Of a stretch of DNA of 7,021 nucleotides, positions 1 through 6,115 are shown piece by piece. The notes beneath the pieces are model-generated. The model worked only from the letters and a program-made list of their open reading frames with translations, was not told where the DNA came from and ran no database searches. The number at the start of each line of letters is the position of its first letter. Within the stretch, counting starts at the first letter, position 1. Both the position numbers and the translations under genes were made by a program. Source of the DNA: an uncultured Clostridia bacterium (GTDB taxonomy: Bacteria > Bacillota > Clostridia > TANB77 > CAG-508); the NCBI GenBank assembly GCA_944391895.1, contig CALXVF010000063.1, forward strand, positions 1 to 7,021, in the 5' to 3' direction.

Positions 1-1182
1 CAATATTGCAGAATAAACATTAGAATCATTTTCCTTTGGCTCTTTTCCTTTTTTACAAAATACTAAAGCCGATGCAAAAGCAGGGTCTAAGTTACTAGGG
101 ATGTCTCTAAAATATTTAAACTCAATTGTAGGCGTATAAAAAATATGCTGCTTTCTAATCTTTTTATCTTTATTAACAGTATATACTATTAAGATAATAC
201 TGCCTGCTATACATAATATTAATATAAATATTCTCATGTTTTGAGCATTTTTATAATCTGTTTCATATTTTAATTGTTCTTCTCTAAGTTCATCTAAAAC
301 AGGGTCATTGTAATAGTTATTTCGAGATGCATAATCAGTAAATGAGTGACGGTCAGCTCCATAAGATATTAAAGAAAGCTCTAAATACTCATTTGATGGT
401 CTAAACTTCAATTGTGACTTATCTAAGTTAATCGCAAAAGTGTGGTATCCAGGATGACTAGTGTTAGACTCTATAAATGGGAAATCATTTGCATTAGTAC
501 CGTAAGTATGAACTTCATAATTTTCAGAGCGTGGCATGTCTTTCTCAGGTATTAATATTTCTGCATTAAATGAGTTTAAGTGTTTAATTGTATTTTCTGA
601 ATAAAAAGATAGGTATAATTCAGAACAATCACCATAACGTAAAGCTGCGTTATTCATTTCATACTCTATTTCAAATGTTACTTTTTCACGATATAATCCA
701 TCTACATAGAAGAATACACATTCATAATCTCTTCCCGCCTCGCTGTAAGGACCTTCGCTATGATACCATTTTTCAGGACCGTAACCACCTGCAGTATTAA
801 TATAATCATAATCATCCCAATATAGTTTTGGACTTTCTTCATATACTATCTCTGTGCCATCATCAAGTATTTGTTTTACAGAGTTCACTTTATAATCAAC
901 TTTTACTCCATCAACATAACTTTCTGGCAAGTCTCTCCATAATTCCCAGAAAAGATTATTTTTTGAAGCAGCATGAATATCAAACGTTAATCTTTCAGTA
1001 ATTACAACTTTACCATTACTTGAAGGTTCGTCAACTAATACTGCCCTATAATCAATATCTGTTATTCTTGCATAATCAAAAGGATTTAAGTTCATATCTT
1101 CAAAACTTTCAGAAAAAGCACTAAAGAAATTTAGAACAAAAAATAAAATAAATATTATCCAAAAAAAATTGTTTCTTCTCAT
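1..1182 (-). CDS. DUF2207-type membrane protein, N-terminal 394 residues (partial at left edge)
   Basis: The minus strand is open without a stop from an ATG at 1182-1180 to the window edge, giving 394 codons; the C-terminal part is missing. The start follows a GAGGGG site four bases upstream. Residues 1-24 are a signal peptide: Arg-Arg-Asn, a long Phe/Ile/Leu core, then a likely cleavage after Ala-Phe-Ser. Residues about 35-290 look extracellular and beta-rich: an opening that reads like 'Y-x-R-I-T-D-I-D-Y', then 'ITERLTFDIHAASKNN' and 'LPESYVDGVKV', as in DUF2207 proteins. Residues about 317-334 form a transmembrane helix followed by Lys/Arg (positive-inside). After it comes 'FRDIPSNLDPAFASALVFC' (residues 357-375), which resembles the post-membrane segment of Bacillota DUF2207 proteins. 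The molecular function of the family is not known. The gene is divergent from the peptidase gene and has its own promoter. The family call rests on remembered sequence character, not on a search. Reading-frame confidence is very high; family confidence is good. Confidence 0.85.
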   Translation of the reverse strand, partial: MRRNNFFWIIFILFFVLNFFSAFSESFEDMNLNPFDYARITDIDYRAVLVDEPSSNGKVVITERLTFDIHAASKNNLFWELWRDLPESYVDGVKVDYKVNSVKQILDDGTEIVYEESPKLYWDDYDYINTAGGYGPEKWYHSEGPYSEAGRDYECVFFYVDGLYREKVTFEIEYEMNNAALRYGDCSELYLSFYSENTIKHLNSFNAEILIPEKDMPRSENYEVHTYGTNANDFPFIESNTSHPGYHTFAINLDKSQLKFRPSNEYLELSLISYGADRHSFTDYASRNNYYNDPVLDELREEQLKYETDYKNAQNMRIFILILCIAGSIILIVYTVNKDKKIRKQHIFYTPTIEFKYFRDIPSNLDPAFASALVFCKKGKEPKENDSNVYSAIL

Positions 1183-1213
1183 AATTCCCCTCGTTTTCTA
1201 AATAATTATTTCA

Positions 1214-1242
1214 ATTATATATAAAACAAAAATATTTGTAAA
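1214..1242 (-). promoter_or_regulatory. Sigma-A promoter of the DUF2207 gene
   Basis: Read on the minus strand there is TTTACA (1242-1237), a 17-base spacer, and a perfect TATAAT (1219-1214). Transcription should start near 1207, giving a leader of about 25 bases that contains the GAGGGG ribosome site (1192-1187). Only one base differs from the -35 consensus and the spacing is ideal. Position and orientation fit the DUF2207 reading frame starting at 1182. Confidence 0.75.
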
Positions 1243-1252
1243 GAAATAAAGT

Positions 1253-1280
1253 AACAGAAATAAAATTTTAACATACCATA
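1253..1280 (+). promoter_or_regulatory. Possible sporulation-type (sigma-K/sigma-E-like) promoter
   Basis: AACA (1253-1256) and CATACCATA (1272-1280) match the remembered sigma-K pattern (mACm, about 16 bases, CATAnnnTA); CATACCAT is also close to the sigma-E -10 pattern CATACAmT. No convincing sigma-A promoter is visible for this gene: the best alternative, TTGTAA (1236) with TAAAAT (1261), has a 19-base spacer. The weakness is that transcription would begin around 1287, right at the ribosome site, leaving a leader of only about 11 bases. Treat as a hypothesis. Confidence 0.3.
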
Positions 1281-1287
1281 TGGTATG
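1272..1287. repeat. Perfect 16-bp palindrome upstream of the peptidase gene
   Basis: CATACCAT directly followed by ATGGTATG is a perfect inverted repeat with no spacer. Its right end touches the ribosome site of the peptidase gene (GGGAGGG, 1287-1293), and it lies about 30 bases upstream of the divergent promoter's -35 box. It could be an operator for a dimeric regulator, or coincidence created by a CATACCATA-type -10 box. A zero-loop palindrome is more likely to act as DNA than as an RNA hairpin. Confidence 0.5.
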
Positions 1288-1297
1288 GGAGGGAATT

Positions 1298-1978
1298 ATG
1301 GCAAAAATAAAAGTGTATAATAATGATACTAATAGAATGGAAACGTTTTATAGGGGAGAATCAGAAGCAATGCCATATGTTACAGGTCGTACATTGACAG
1401 TTGGTGAGTTTAGAGGTTCAAGTAGAAGCCAAACTTTATGGACAGAAAAAAGATGTATGCAAGCATGGAATAGCCAGAGATATGCTTTTGGAGGACCAAT
1501 ACCAGTTGGATATGCTTTTAAAAGACCTTGGGAAGGTGGGCATAGTAATTTTTCTCAGCATTATGCAGGGTTAGCTTTTGATGCAGGTCAAAGTTTAACA
1601 CCAGCAAGAAGAGCGCAACTTTATACAAGCGTTTTAAATTCAGATTTATGGAGTTATGTTGAACCTAAAAGTTTAACACCAACATGGGTGCATTTCGATA
1701 AAAGACGTGGAACACCTGCTTGTTCAACAGGAGGATTTCCAACAATAAGAAGTAATTCAAGAGGCTCGTATGTATTAATTGCACAAGATTGTTTAAATAC
1801 GTTAGGATATAAGACAGGTGGACTAGATGGAGTATTTGGAACTCAAACATTAAATGCGGTAAAAAGCTATCAAAGGGTAACGGGATTAGCAGTAGATGGG
1901 ATAGTTGGATGCAATACTTGGAGAGCTCTTTTAGAAGCTGTAATAGGAACAGGAAGAACAGCTACGACAATAGACTAG
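1298..1978 (+). CDS. M15-like D-Ala-D-Ala carboxypeptidase/endopeptidase with C-terminal peptidoglycan-binding domain
   Basis: A 226-residue protein predicted to cut peptidoglycan peptides. Residues about 30-137 resemble the M15 zinc peptidase fold. The segment S-Q-H88-Y-A-G-L-A-F-D95 fits the family's SxHxxGxAxD signature, and W130-V-H132-F-D134 fits its second zinc motif, so H88, D95 and H132 are the likely zinc ligands; E122 is a candidate catalytic acid. Residues about 157-212 are a PG_binding_1 domain: 'VLIAQDCLNTLGY', then 'GLDGVFGTQTLNAVKSYQ', 'GLAVDGIVG' and 'TW', the usual repeat-like helical pattern. The ATG at 1298 is chosen because GGGAGGG sits five bases before it. An in-frame ATG at 1280 would add six residues but lies upstream of that ribosome site and inside the palindrome. 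There is no signal peptide or membrane segment, so the protein may act in a sporulating cell, be released by lysis, or be of phage-lysin ancestry. No terminator is visible after the TAG stop, so its transcripts could run into the rpoBC leader. Enzyme specificity is inferred. Confidence 0.85.
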   Translation: MAKIKVYNNDTNRMETFYRGESEAMPYVTGRTLTVGEFRGSSRSQTLWTEKRCMQAWNSQRYAFGGPIPVGYAFKRPWEGGHSNFSQHYAGLAFDAGQSLTPARRAQLYTSVLNSDLWSYVEPKSLTPTWVHFDKRRGTPACSTGGFPTIRSNSRGSYVLIAQDCLNTLGYKTGGLDGVFGTQTLNAVKSYQRVTGLAVDGIVGCNTWRALLEAVIGTGRTATTID

Positions 1979-2019
1979 ATTTTGAAATAAAAAAGTTGCA
2001 TAAAATATATATAAACCTA

Positions 2020-2049
2020 TTGACAAGCCCTTAAATAAAATAGTATAAT
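2020..2049 (+). promoter_or_regulatory. Strong sigma-A promoter of rpoBC
   Basis: A perfect TTGACA (2020-2025) and a perfect TATAAT (2044-2049) are separated by 18 bases in an AT-rich setting. Transcription should start near 2056, about 300 bases before rpoB. This is the only strong plus-strand promoter seen between the peptidase gene and rpoB, and it implies that rpoBC is transcribed on its own here, not by read-through from ribosomal protein genes. Confidence 0.88.
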
Positions 2050-2096
2050 GATAAAAGTATATAAATGTACGGAAATAAAACCAAGAGGGCTAGTAA

Positions 2097-2123
2097 ATGG
2101 TAAATTCTTTGAATGTTAGATAA
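2097..2123 (+). CDS. Possible 8-codon leader peptide (MVNSLNVR)
   Basis: ATG at 2097 follows AGAGGG (2084-2089) by seven bases, a good ribosome-site distance, and runs eight codons to a TAA. It lies inside the predicted rpoBC transcript, 13 bases before the first terminator-like hairpin, and overlaps the stem at 2100-2133, so a translating ribosome would melt that stem. Such placement is typical of leader peptides in attenuators. The peptide has no run of one amino acid and is short enough to arise by chance. Confidence 0.25.
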   Translation: MVNSLNVR

Positions 2124-2135
2124 TTGAATTTATAT

Positions 2136-2179
2136 AAGAAAGGTAAAATCGGCTATAACTGTCGGTTTACCTTTCTTTT
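2136..2179 (+). terminator. Terminator-like hairpin 1 in the rpoBC leader
   Basis: AAGAAAGGTAAA (2136-2147) and TTTACCTTTCTT (2166-2177) are perfect 12-bp complements. Inside, TCGGC and GTCGG add about five pairs (two of them G-U) around a bulged A, leaving a seven-base loop. If only the inner GGTAAA/TTTACC part and the extension form, the following TTTCTTTT acts as the T-tract. It could terminate the peptidase gene's read-through transcripts, the rpoBC leader transcript, or both. Because it lies downstream of the rpoBC promoter, full termination here would block rpoB, so it is more likely conditional. Confidence 0.6.
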
Positions 2180-2310
2180 GCCTTCTTTAATTTATTTATG
2201 TAAATTATCGAAAAAAGAGGAATTAAGTATATTCTACGTATAGAAGTCGAAGCTTAAGGCAGGAGCTGAGTTTCTATAAAGTCAAATATACATTAAGAAG
2301 GGCTTTTTTT
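2180..2310 (+). terminator. Candidate long-range terminator 2 with seven-T tract, in the rpoBC leader
   Basis: GCCTTCTTTAAT (2180-2191) can pair with ATTAAGAAGGGC (2292-2303) for about ten base pairs with one bulged base on either strand. T7 (2304-2310) follows at once, as in an intrinsic terminator. The arms are about 100 bases apart, but the gap is largely filled by a three-tier hairpin whose 3' end (2291) directly abuts the second arm, which would bring the arms together. A shorter competing pairing of the first arm with AATTAAG (2221-2227) is possible. Without the long-range stem there is no other hairpin to explain the T-tract. Confidence 0.4.
2227..2291 (+). other. Three-tier RNA hairpin in the rpoBC leader
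   Basis: Nested complements stack in one arm: GTATATT/AATATAC (2227-2233/2285-2291), TATAGAA/TTCTATA (2239-2245/2272-2278) and AGCTT/GAGCT (2251-2255/2263-2267) with a seven-base loop AAGGCAG. Between the second and third tiers, GA (2249-2250) faces GA (2268-2269), next to an unpaired GTC. That arrangement permits tandem sheared G-A pairs as in kink-turns, though the extra GT on the opposite strand makes the match imperfect. The layered stems and purine-rich loop look like a protein- or ligand-binding RNA domain. Confidence 0.5.
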
Positions 2311-2345
2311 GATAAATATACGATAAAGTCTGCTTAAATTTATTT

Positions 2346-2362
2346 AGGGGGGATTACCTTTG
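2346..2362 (+). promoter_or_regulatory. Ribosome binding site that fixes the TTG start of rpoB
   Basis: AGGGGGG (2346-2352) lies seven bases before TTG (2360-2362). No ATG or GTG in the rpoB frame lies near it, and the residues that follow lead directly into the conserved start of RpoB (SKIGDFIEMPNLIKVQRDS). The strong site probably offsets the weaker start codon. Confidence 0.8.
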
Positions 2363-5300
2363 GTAAAAGTTAAAGACGTAAATCATGAAAAAACCACAAG
2401 AAAATCTTTTTCAAAAATAGGCGATTTTATAGAAATGCCTAATTTAATTAAGGTACAAAGAGATTCTTATGAATGGTTCATTAACGAAGGACTAGGAGAA
2501 GTTTTAAAAGACATATCTCCAATAGTAGACTACTCAGAAAACCTAGTACTAGAATTTCTAGACTATCGTATGGATGAAAAACCAAAATACACAGTAGAAG
2601 AAGCAAAAGAAAGAGATGCTACATATTCAACTAAATTACATGTAAAAGTAAGACTTTTCAATCGTGAAACAGGAGAAATAAAAGAGCAAGAAATCTATCT
2701 TGGCGATTTTCCGCTTATGACTGATACAGCAACATTTGTAATCAATGGCGCAGAAAGAGTTGTTGTTAGCCAGTTAGTACGTTCACCAAGTTGTTACTAT
2801 GCATATACAATGGATACAAAAACAGGAAAGAAACTATTTACATCTACAGTAATGCCACTTCGTGGAGCATGGCTTGAATATGAAACAGATAACAATGACA
2901 TTTGCTATGTAAGAGTAGATAGAACAAGAAAAATTCCTGTAACAACACTATTAAGAGCAATTGGAATAGAAAAAGATGACCAAATACTAGCCCTATTTGG
3001 AGAAGAACCATTATTAAAAGCAACAATAGAAAAAGACCCAATTAAAAAATCCGATGAAGCCCTTATAGAAATATACAAAAAATTAAGACCAGGTGAATTA
3101 CCAACAGTAGATGCAGCTAGAACATTATTTGATAGATTATTCTTTGATCCAAAAAGATATGATTTAGCAAAAGTAGGAAGACATAAATTTAATAACAAAT
3201 TAAATTTAGCAGAAAGAATAACAGGTCAAATAGCATATGAAACAATTTCAGACCCTGATTCTGGAGAAATTTTTGTAGAAAAAGACCAAGAAATAACAGA
3301 AGAAGTTGCAAAACAAATACAAAATTCAGGAATAAACATAGTTAATATAAAAGTAAAAGATTCTAAAGTAACAGTTATCGGAAATGGAACTGTAGATATT
3401 AACAATTTTGTAAATGTAGATTTAAGTGACTTACATATAAAAGAATTGGTAAATTATGAAGTGCTAAAATCAATTTTAGATAGTACTGAAGAAGCTAAAT
3501 TACACGATGTAATAAAAGAAAGAATAGATGAATTAGTACCAAAAAATATTACAAATGGAGATATAATAGCATCAATAAGTTATTTATTAAACTTATATCA
3601 TGGATTAGGAAAAATAGATGATATAGACCATTTAGGAAATAGACGTATAAGATGTGTTGGTGAATTATTGCAAAATCAATTTAGAATAGGATTAGCAAGA
3701 CTTGAAAGAGTTGTTCGTGAAAGAATGACAATTCAAGATTTAGACTCAATAACACCTCAAGCATTAATAAATACAAAACCAATATCTTCAGCAGTTAGAG
3801 AATTCTTTGGAAGCTCACAATTATCTCAATTTATGGACCAAACAAATCCATTATCTGAGCTTACACATAAAAGAAGAATTTCAGCATTAGGACCTGGAGG
3901 ATTAACAAGAGAAAGAGCAGGATTCGAAGTTAGAGATATTCACTATACACACTATGGTAGACTATGTCCAGTAGAATCACCAGAAGGACCAAACATTGGA
4001 CTTATATCAGCCCTTTCATCATTTGCAAGAATAAATGAATATGGATTTATAGAAGCTCCATATAGAAAAATAGATAAAGAAACAGGAAAATTAACAGACC
4101 ATGTAGATTATTTATCAGCTGATGAAGAAGATAAATACATTATAGCTCAAGCATCTGAACCTGTTGATGAAGAAGGTAGATTTATAAATTCAAGAATAAA
4201 AGTAAGACAAGTAACAGAAATCAAAGAAGTTCCAGCAGACAAAGTAGATTATGTTGAAATTTCACCAAAAGAATTAGTTTCTGTTGCAGCAGCTATGATA
4301 CCATTCTTAGAGCATGATGACGTAAAACGTTCTCTAATGGGTTCAAACATGCAACGTCAAGCAGTACCACTTCTAAAACCAGAAGCTCCAATAGTAGGAA
4401 CTGGAATGGAATATAGAGCAGCTAAAGACTCTGGAATAACAGTAGTTGCTAAAGAAGACGGAATAGTAGAAAAAGTTACTGGTGATGAAATTCAAATAAG
4501 AAATAATAAAAATGAAATTAAAAAATATAAATTATTAAAATTTAAAAGAACAAATGGTGGAACATGTATTAATCAAAGACCAATAGTAAGTGTTGGAGAA
4601 AAAGTAAAAGCAGGCGAAACAATCGCGGATGGACCATCAACAGAAAATGGGGAAATGGCACTTGGAAGAAACGTACTTATAGCTTTCTCAACATGGGAAG
4701 GTTACAACTTCGAGGATGCTGTATTAATTAGTGAAAGATTAGTTAAAGAAGACGTATACACATCAATACATATTGAAGAATATGATTGCGAATGCCGTGA
4801 TACAAAACTTGGACCAGAAGAAATAACAAGAGATATACCAAACGTTGGAGAAGATAGTTTAAAAGACTTAGACGAAGATGGAATAATCAGAATAGGTGCA
4901 GAAGTAAGACCAGGAGATATCTTAGTTGGTAAAGTTACACCAAAAGGAGAAACTGAGCTTACAGCAGAAGAAAGACTTTTAAGAGCAATCTTTGGTGAAA
5001 AATCAAGAGAAGTTAGAGATACATCATTAAGAGTTCCACATGGTGAAGCAGGAACAATAGTAGATGTAAAAATCTTCACAAGAGAAAATTCAGACGAATT
5101 AGGACCTGGAGTAAACCAAGTAATAAGATGCTACATAGCAACAAAGAGAAAAATCTCAGTTGGTGATAAAATGTCAGGACGTCATGGTAACAAAGGTGTT
5201 ATCTCAAGAATATTACCAGAAGAAGATATGCCATTCTTACCAGATGGAACACCAGTAGACATAGTATTAAACCCAATGGGTGTACCTTCTCGTATGAACC

Positions 5301-6103
5301 TAGGCCAAGTACTAGAAGTTCACTTAGGTATGGCAGCTAGAGCTCTTGGATGGAAAGTTGAAACACCAGTATTTGATGGCGCAAAAGACAAAGAAATTGA
5401 AGAACTACTTGAAGAAGCTGGATTATCTAGAGATGGAAAAACAATAGTATATGATGGTAGAACAGGTGATGCATTTGATCACCCAGTAACAGTAGGTGTA
5501 ATGTATATGTTAAAACTACATCACTTAGTAGATGATAAAATACATGCTCGTTCAACTGGACCATACTCTTTAGTTACACAACAACCTCTAGGAGGTAAAG
5601 CACAATTCGGTGGACAAAGATTTGGTGAAATGGAAGTTTGGGCATTAGAGGCTTATGGTGCTGCATATACACTTCAAGAAATGATTACTACAAAATCAGA
5701 CGATATTGTAGGACGTGTAAAAACATATGAAGCTATCGTAAAAGGTGAAGATATACCAAAACCAGGAGTGCCAGAAGGATTCAAAGTATTAGTTAAAGAA
5801 TTACAATCATTAGGACTAGATTTAAGACTATATTCAGATAAAGGAACTGAAATAGAACTAAAAGAAGACATAGATGATGGAGTAGACTTTAATGTAGTAA
5901 ATGATTCAAAACCACAAGAACAAACTGTTGTAGATGAAAGCGAATTAGCAGACGGATACACAGAAACAGATGAAGAGTTAGAAGAAGAAGGAGACAATCT
6001 TTTTGAAGATTTAACAGATGAATCAGATGACGGATTAATAGGAGGAGACTACCTAGAAGACGATATAGATGATTCATATGATGACGGAAATTACGAAGAC
6101 TAA
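2360..6103 (+). CDS. rpoB: DNA-directed RNA polymerase subunit beta
   Basis: A complete 1247-residue beta subunit, which with beta-prime forms the catalytic cleft of RNA polymerase. The length suits Bacillota (about 1,190-1,250) and lacks the large lineage insertions of proteobacterial RpoB. Visible landmarks in order: the N-terminal lobe motif 'FIEMPNLIKVQRDS'; the rifampicin region G484-L510, with Q490, D493, H503, R506, S508 and L510 matching the sensitive residues of E. coli (513, 516, 526, 529, 531, 533); 'THYGRLCPVESPEGPN'; 'NFEDA' with E785-D786 near the active site; the flap segment 'TPKGETELTAEERLLRAIFG'; and 'GDKMSGRHGNKG' with K937 and K945, the conserved active-site lysines. The C-terminal clamp segment ends near residue 1157. 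A further 90 residues (1158-1247) form a very acidic tail with about 38 Asp/Glu and only three Lys. The start is TTG, supported by AGGGGGG. The gene is preceded by its own promoter and leader, not by rplL, and rpoC follows after 112 bases. No frameshift is seen. Confidence 0.99.
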   Translation: MVKVKDVNHEKTTRKSFSKIGDFIEMPNLIKVQRDSYEWFINEGLGEVLKDISPIVDYSENLVLEFLDYRMDEKPKYTVEEAKERDATYSTKLHVKVRLFNRETGEIKEQEIYLGDFPLMTDTATFVINGAERVVVSQLVRSPSCYYAYTMDTKTGKKLFTSTVMPLRGAWLEYETDNNDICYVRVDRTRKIPVTTLLRAIGIEKDDQILALFGEEPLLKATIEKDPIKKSDEALIEIYKKLRPGELPTVDAARTLFDRLFFDPKRYDLAKVGRHKFNNKLNLAERITGQIAYETISDPDSGEIFVEKDQEITEEVAKQIQNSGINIVNIKVKDSKVTVIGNGTVDINNFVNVDLSDLHIKELVNYEVLKSILDSTEEAKLHDVIKERIDELVPKNITNGDIIASISYLLNLYHGLGKIDDIDHLGNRRIRCVGELLQNQFRIGLARLERVVRERMTIQDLDSITPQALINTKPISSAVREFFGSSQLSQFMDQTNPLSELTHKRRISALGPGGLTRERAGFEVRDIHYTHYGRLCPVESPEGPNIGLISALSSFARINEYGFIEAPYRKIDKETGKLTDHVDYLSADEEDKYIIAQASEPVDEEGRFINSRIKVRQVTEIKEVPADKVDYVEISPKELVSVAAAMIPFLEHDDVKRSLMGSNMQRQAVPLLKPEAPIVGTGMEYRAAKDSGITVVAKEDGIVEKVTGDEIQIRNNKNEIKKYKLLKFKRTNGGTCINQRPIVSVGEKVKAGETIADGPSTENGEMALGRNVLIAFSTWEGYNFEDAVLISERLVKEDVYTSIHIEEYDCECRDTKLGPEEITRDIPNVGEDSLKDLDEDGIIRIGAEVRPGDILVGKVTPKGETELTAEERLLRAIFGEKSREVRDTSLRVPHGEAGTIVDVKIFTRENSDELGPGVNQVIRCYIATKRKISVGDKMSGRHGNKGVISRILPEEDMPFLPDGTPVDIVLNPMGVPSRMNLGQVLEVHLGMAARALGWKVETPVFDGAKDKEIEELLEEAGLSRDGKTIVYDGRTGDAFDHPVTVGVMYMLKLHHLVDDKIHARSTGPYSLVTQQPLGGKAQFGGQRFGEMEVWALEAYGAAYTLQEMITTKSDDIVGRVKTYEAIVKGEDIPKPGVPEGFKVLVKELQSLGLDLRLYSDKGTEIELKEDIDDGVDFNVVNDSKPQEQTVVDESELADGYTETDEELEEEGDNLFEDLTDESDDGLIGGDYLEDDIDDSYDDGNYED

Positions 6104-6115
6104 TTTAACTAAATA

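Larger units (their letters stand above)
2056..2359 (+). promoter_or_regulatory. Long structured 5' leader of rpoBC (candidate attenuator)
   Basis: This stretch of about 300 bases has no substantial gene but is full of complementary segments. In order there is an 8-codon mini-ORF (2097-2123) overlapping a stem GTAAATTC/GAATTTAT (2100-2107/2126-2133); a 12-bp terminator-like hairpin (2136-2177); a small stem AATTTA/TAAATT (2189-2194/2201-2206); a three-tier hairpin (2227-2291); and a long-range stem (2180-2191/2292-2303) ending in seven T. The rpoB ribosome site follows at 2346. Two terminator-like structures between a strong promoter and an essential gene suggest regulated read-through. The sequence does not match a T-box or another riboswitch I recognise. 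Relation to the ribosomal protein L10 leader family was considered but cannot be shown by eye. Confidence 0.6.

Noticed and set aside
588..800. Small plus-strand open frame of 70 codons
   Set aside because: It lies opposite the DUF2207 gene, has no ribosome site, and reads as low-complexity His/Ile/Leu sequence expected of an antisense shadow.
1280..1297. Upstream in-frame ATG as the start of the peptidase gene
   Set aside because: It would place the GGGAGGG ribosome site inside the coding region, and it has no ribosome site of its own. The ATG at 1298 has ideal spacing.
2065..2103. 12-codon ORF starting at the first ATG of the rpoBC leader
   Set aside because: It has no ribosome site, begins only about nine bases from the predicted transcript start, and overlaps the better-placed mini-ORF at 2097.
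2056..2310. Independent small RNA gene such as SRP RNA, 6S RNA or a T-box leader
   Set aside because: None of the conserved landmarks is present (no GGAAGGAAGC-type SRP loop, no T-box AGGGTGG core). A leader of rpoBC is the simpler explanation, although a stable small RNA ending at T7 is not excluded.
2309..2340. Second rpoB promoter with TTGATA as -35 box
   Set aside because: At 16-18 bases downstream there is only CTTAAA-like sequence and no acceptable -10 box.
4702..5079. Antisense open frame of 125 codons within rpoB, and similar shorter ones at 2844-3198 and 5674-6077
   Set aside because: All lie on the strand opposite the unmistakable rpoB frame and show Ser- or Leu-rich shadow composition without ribosome sites.
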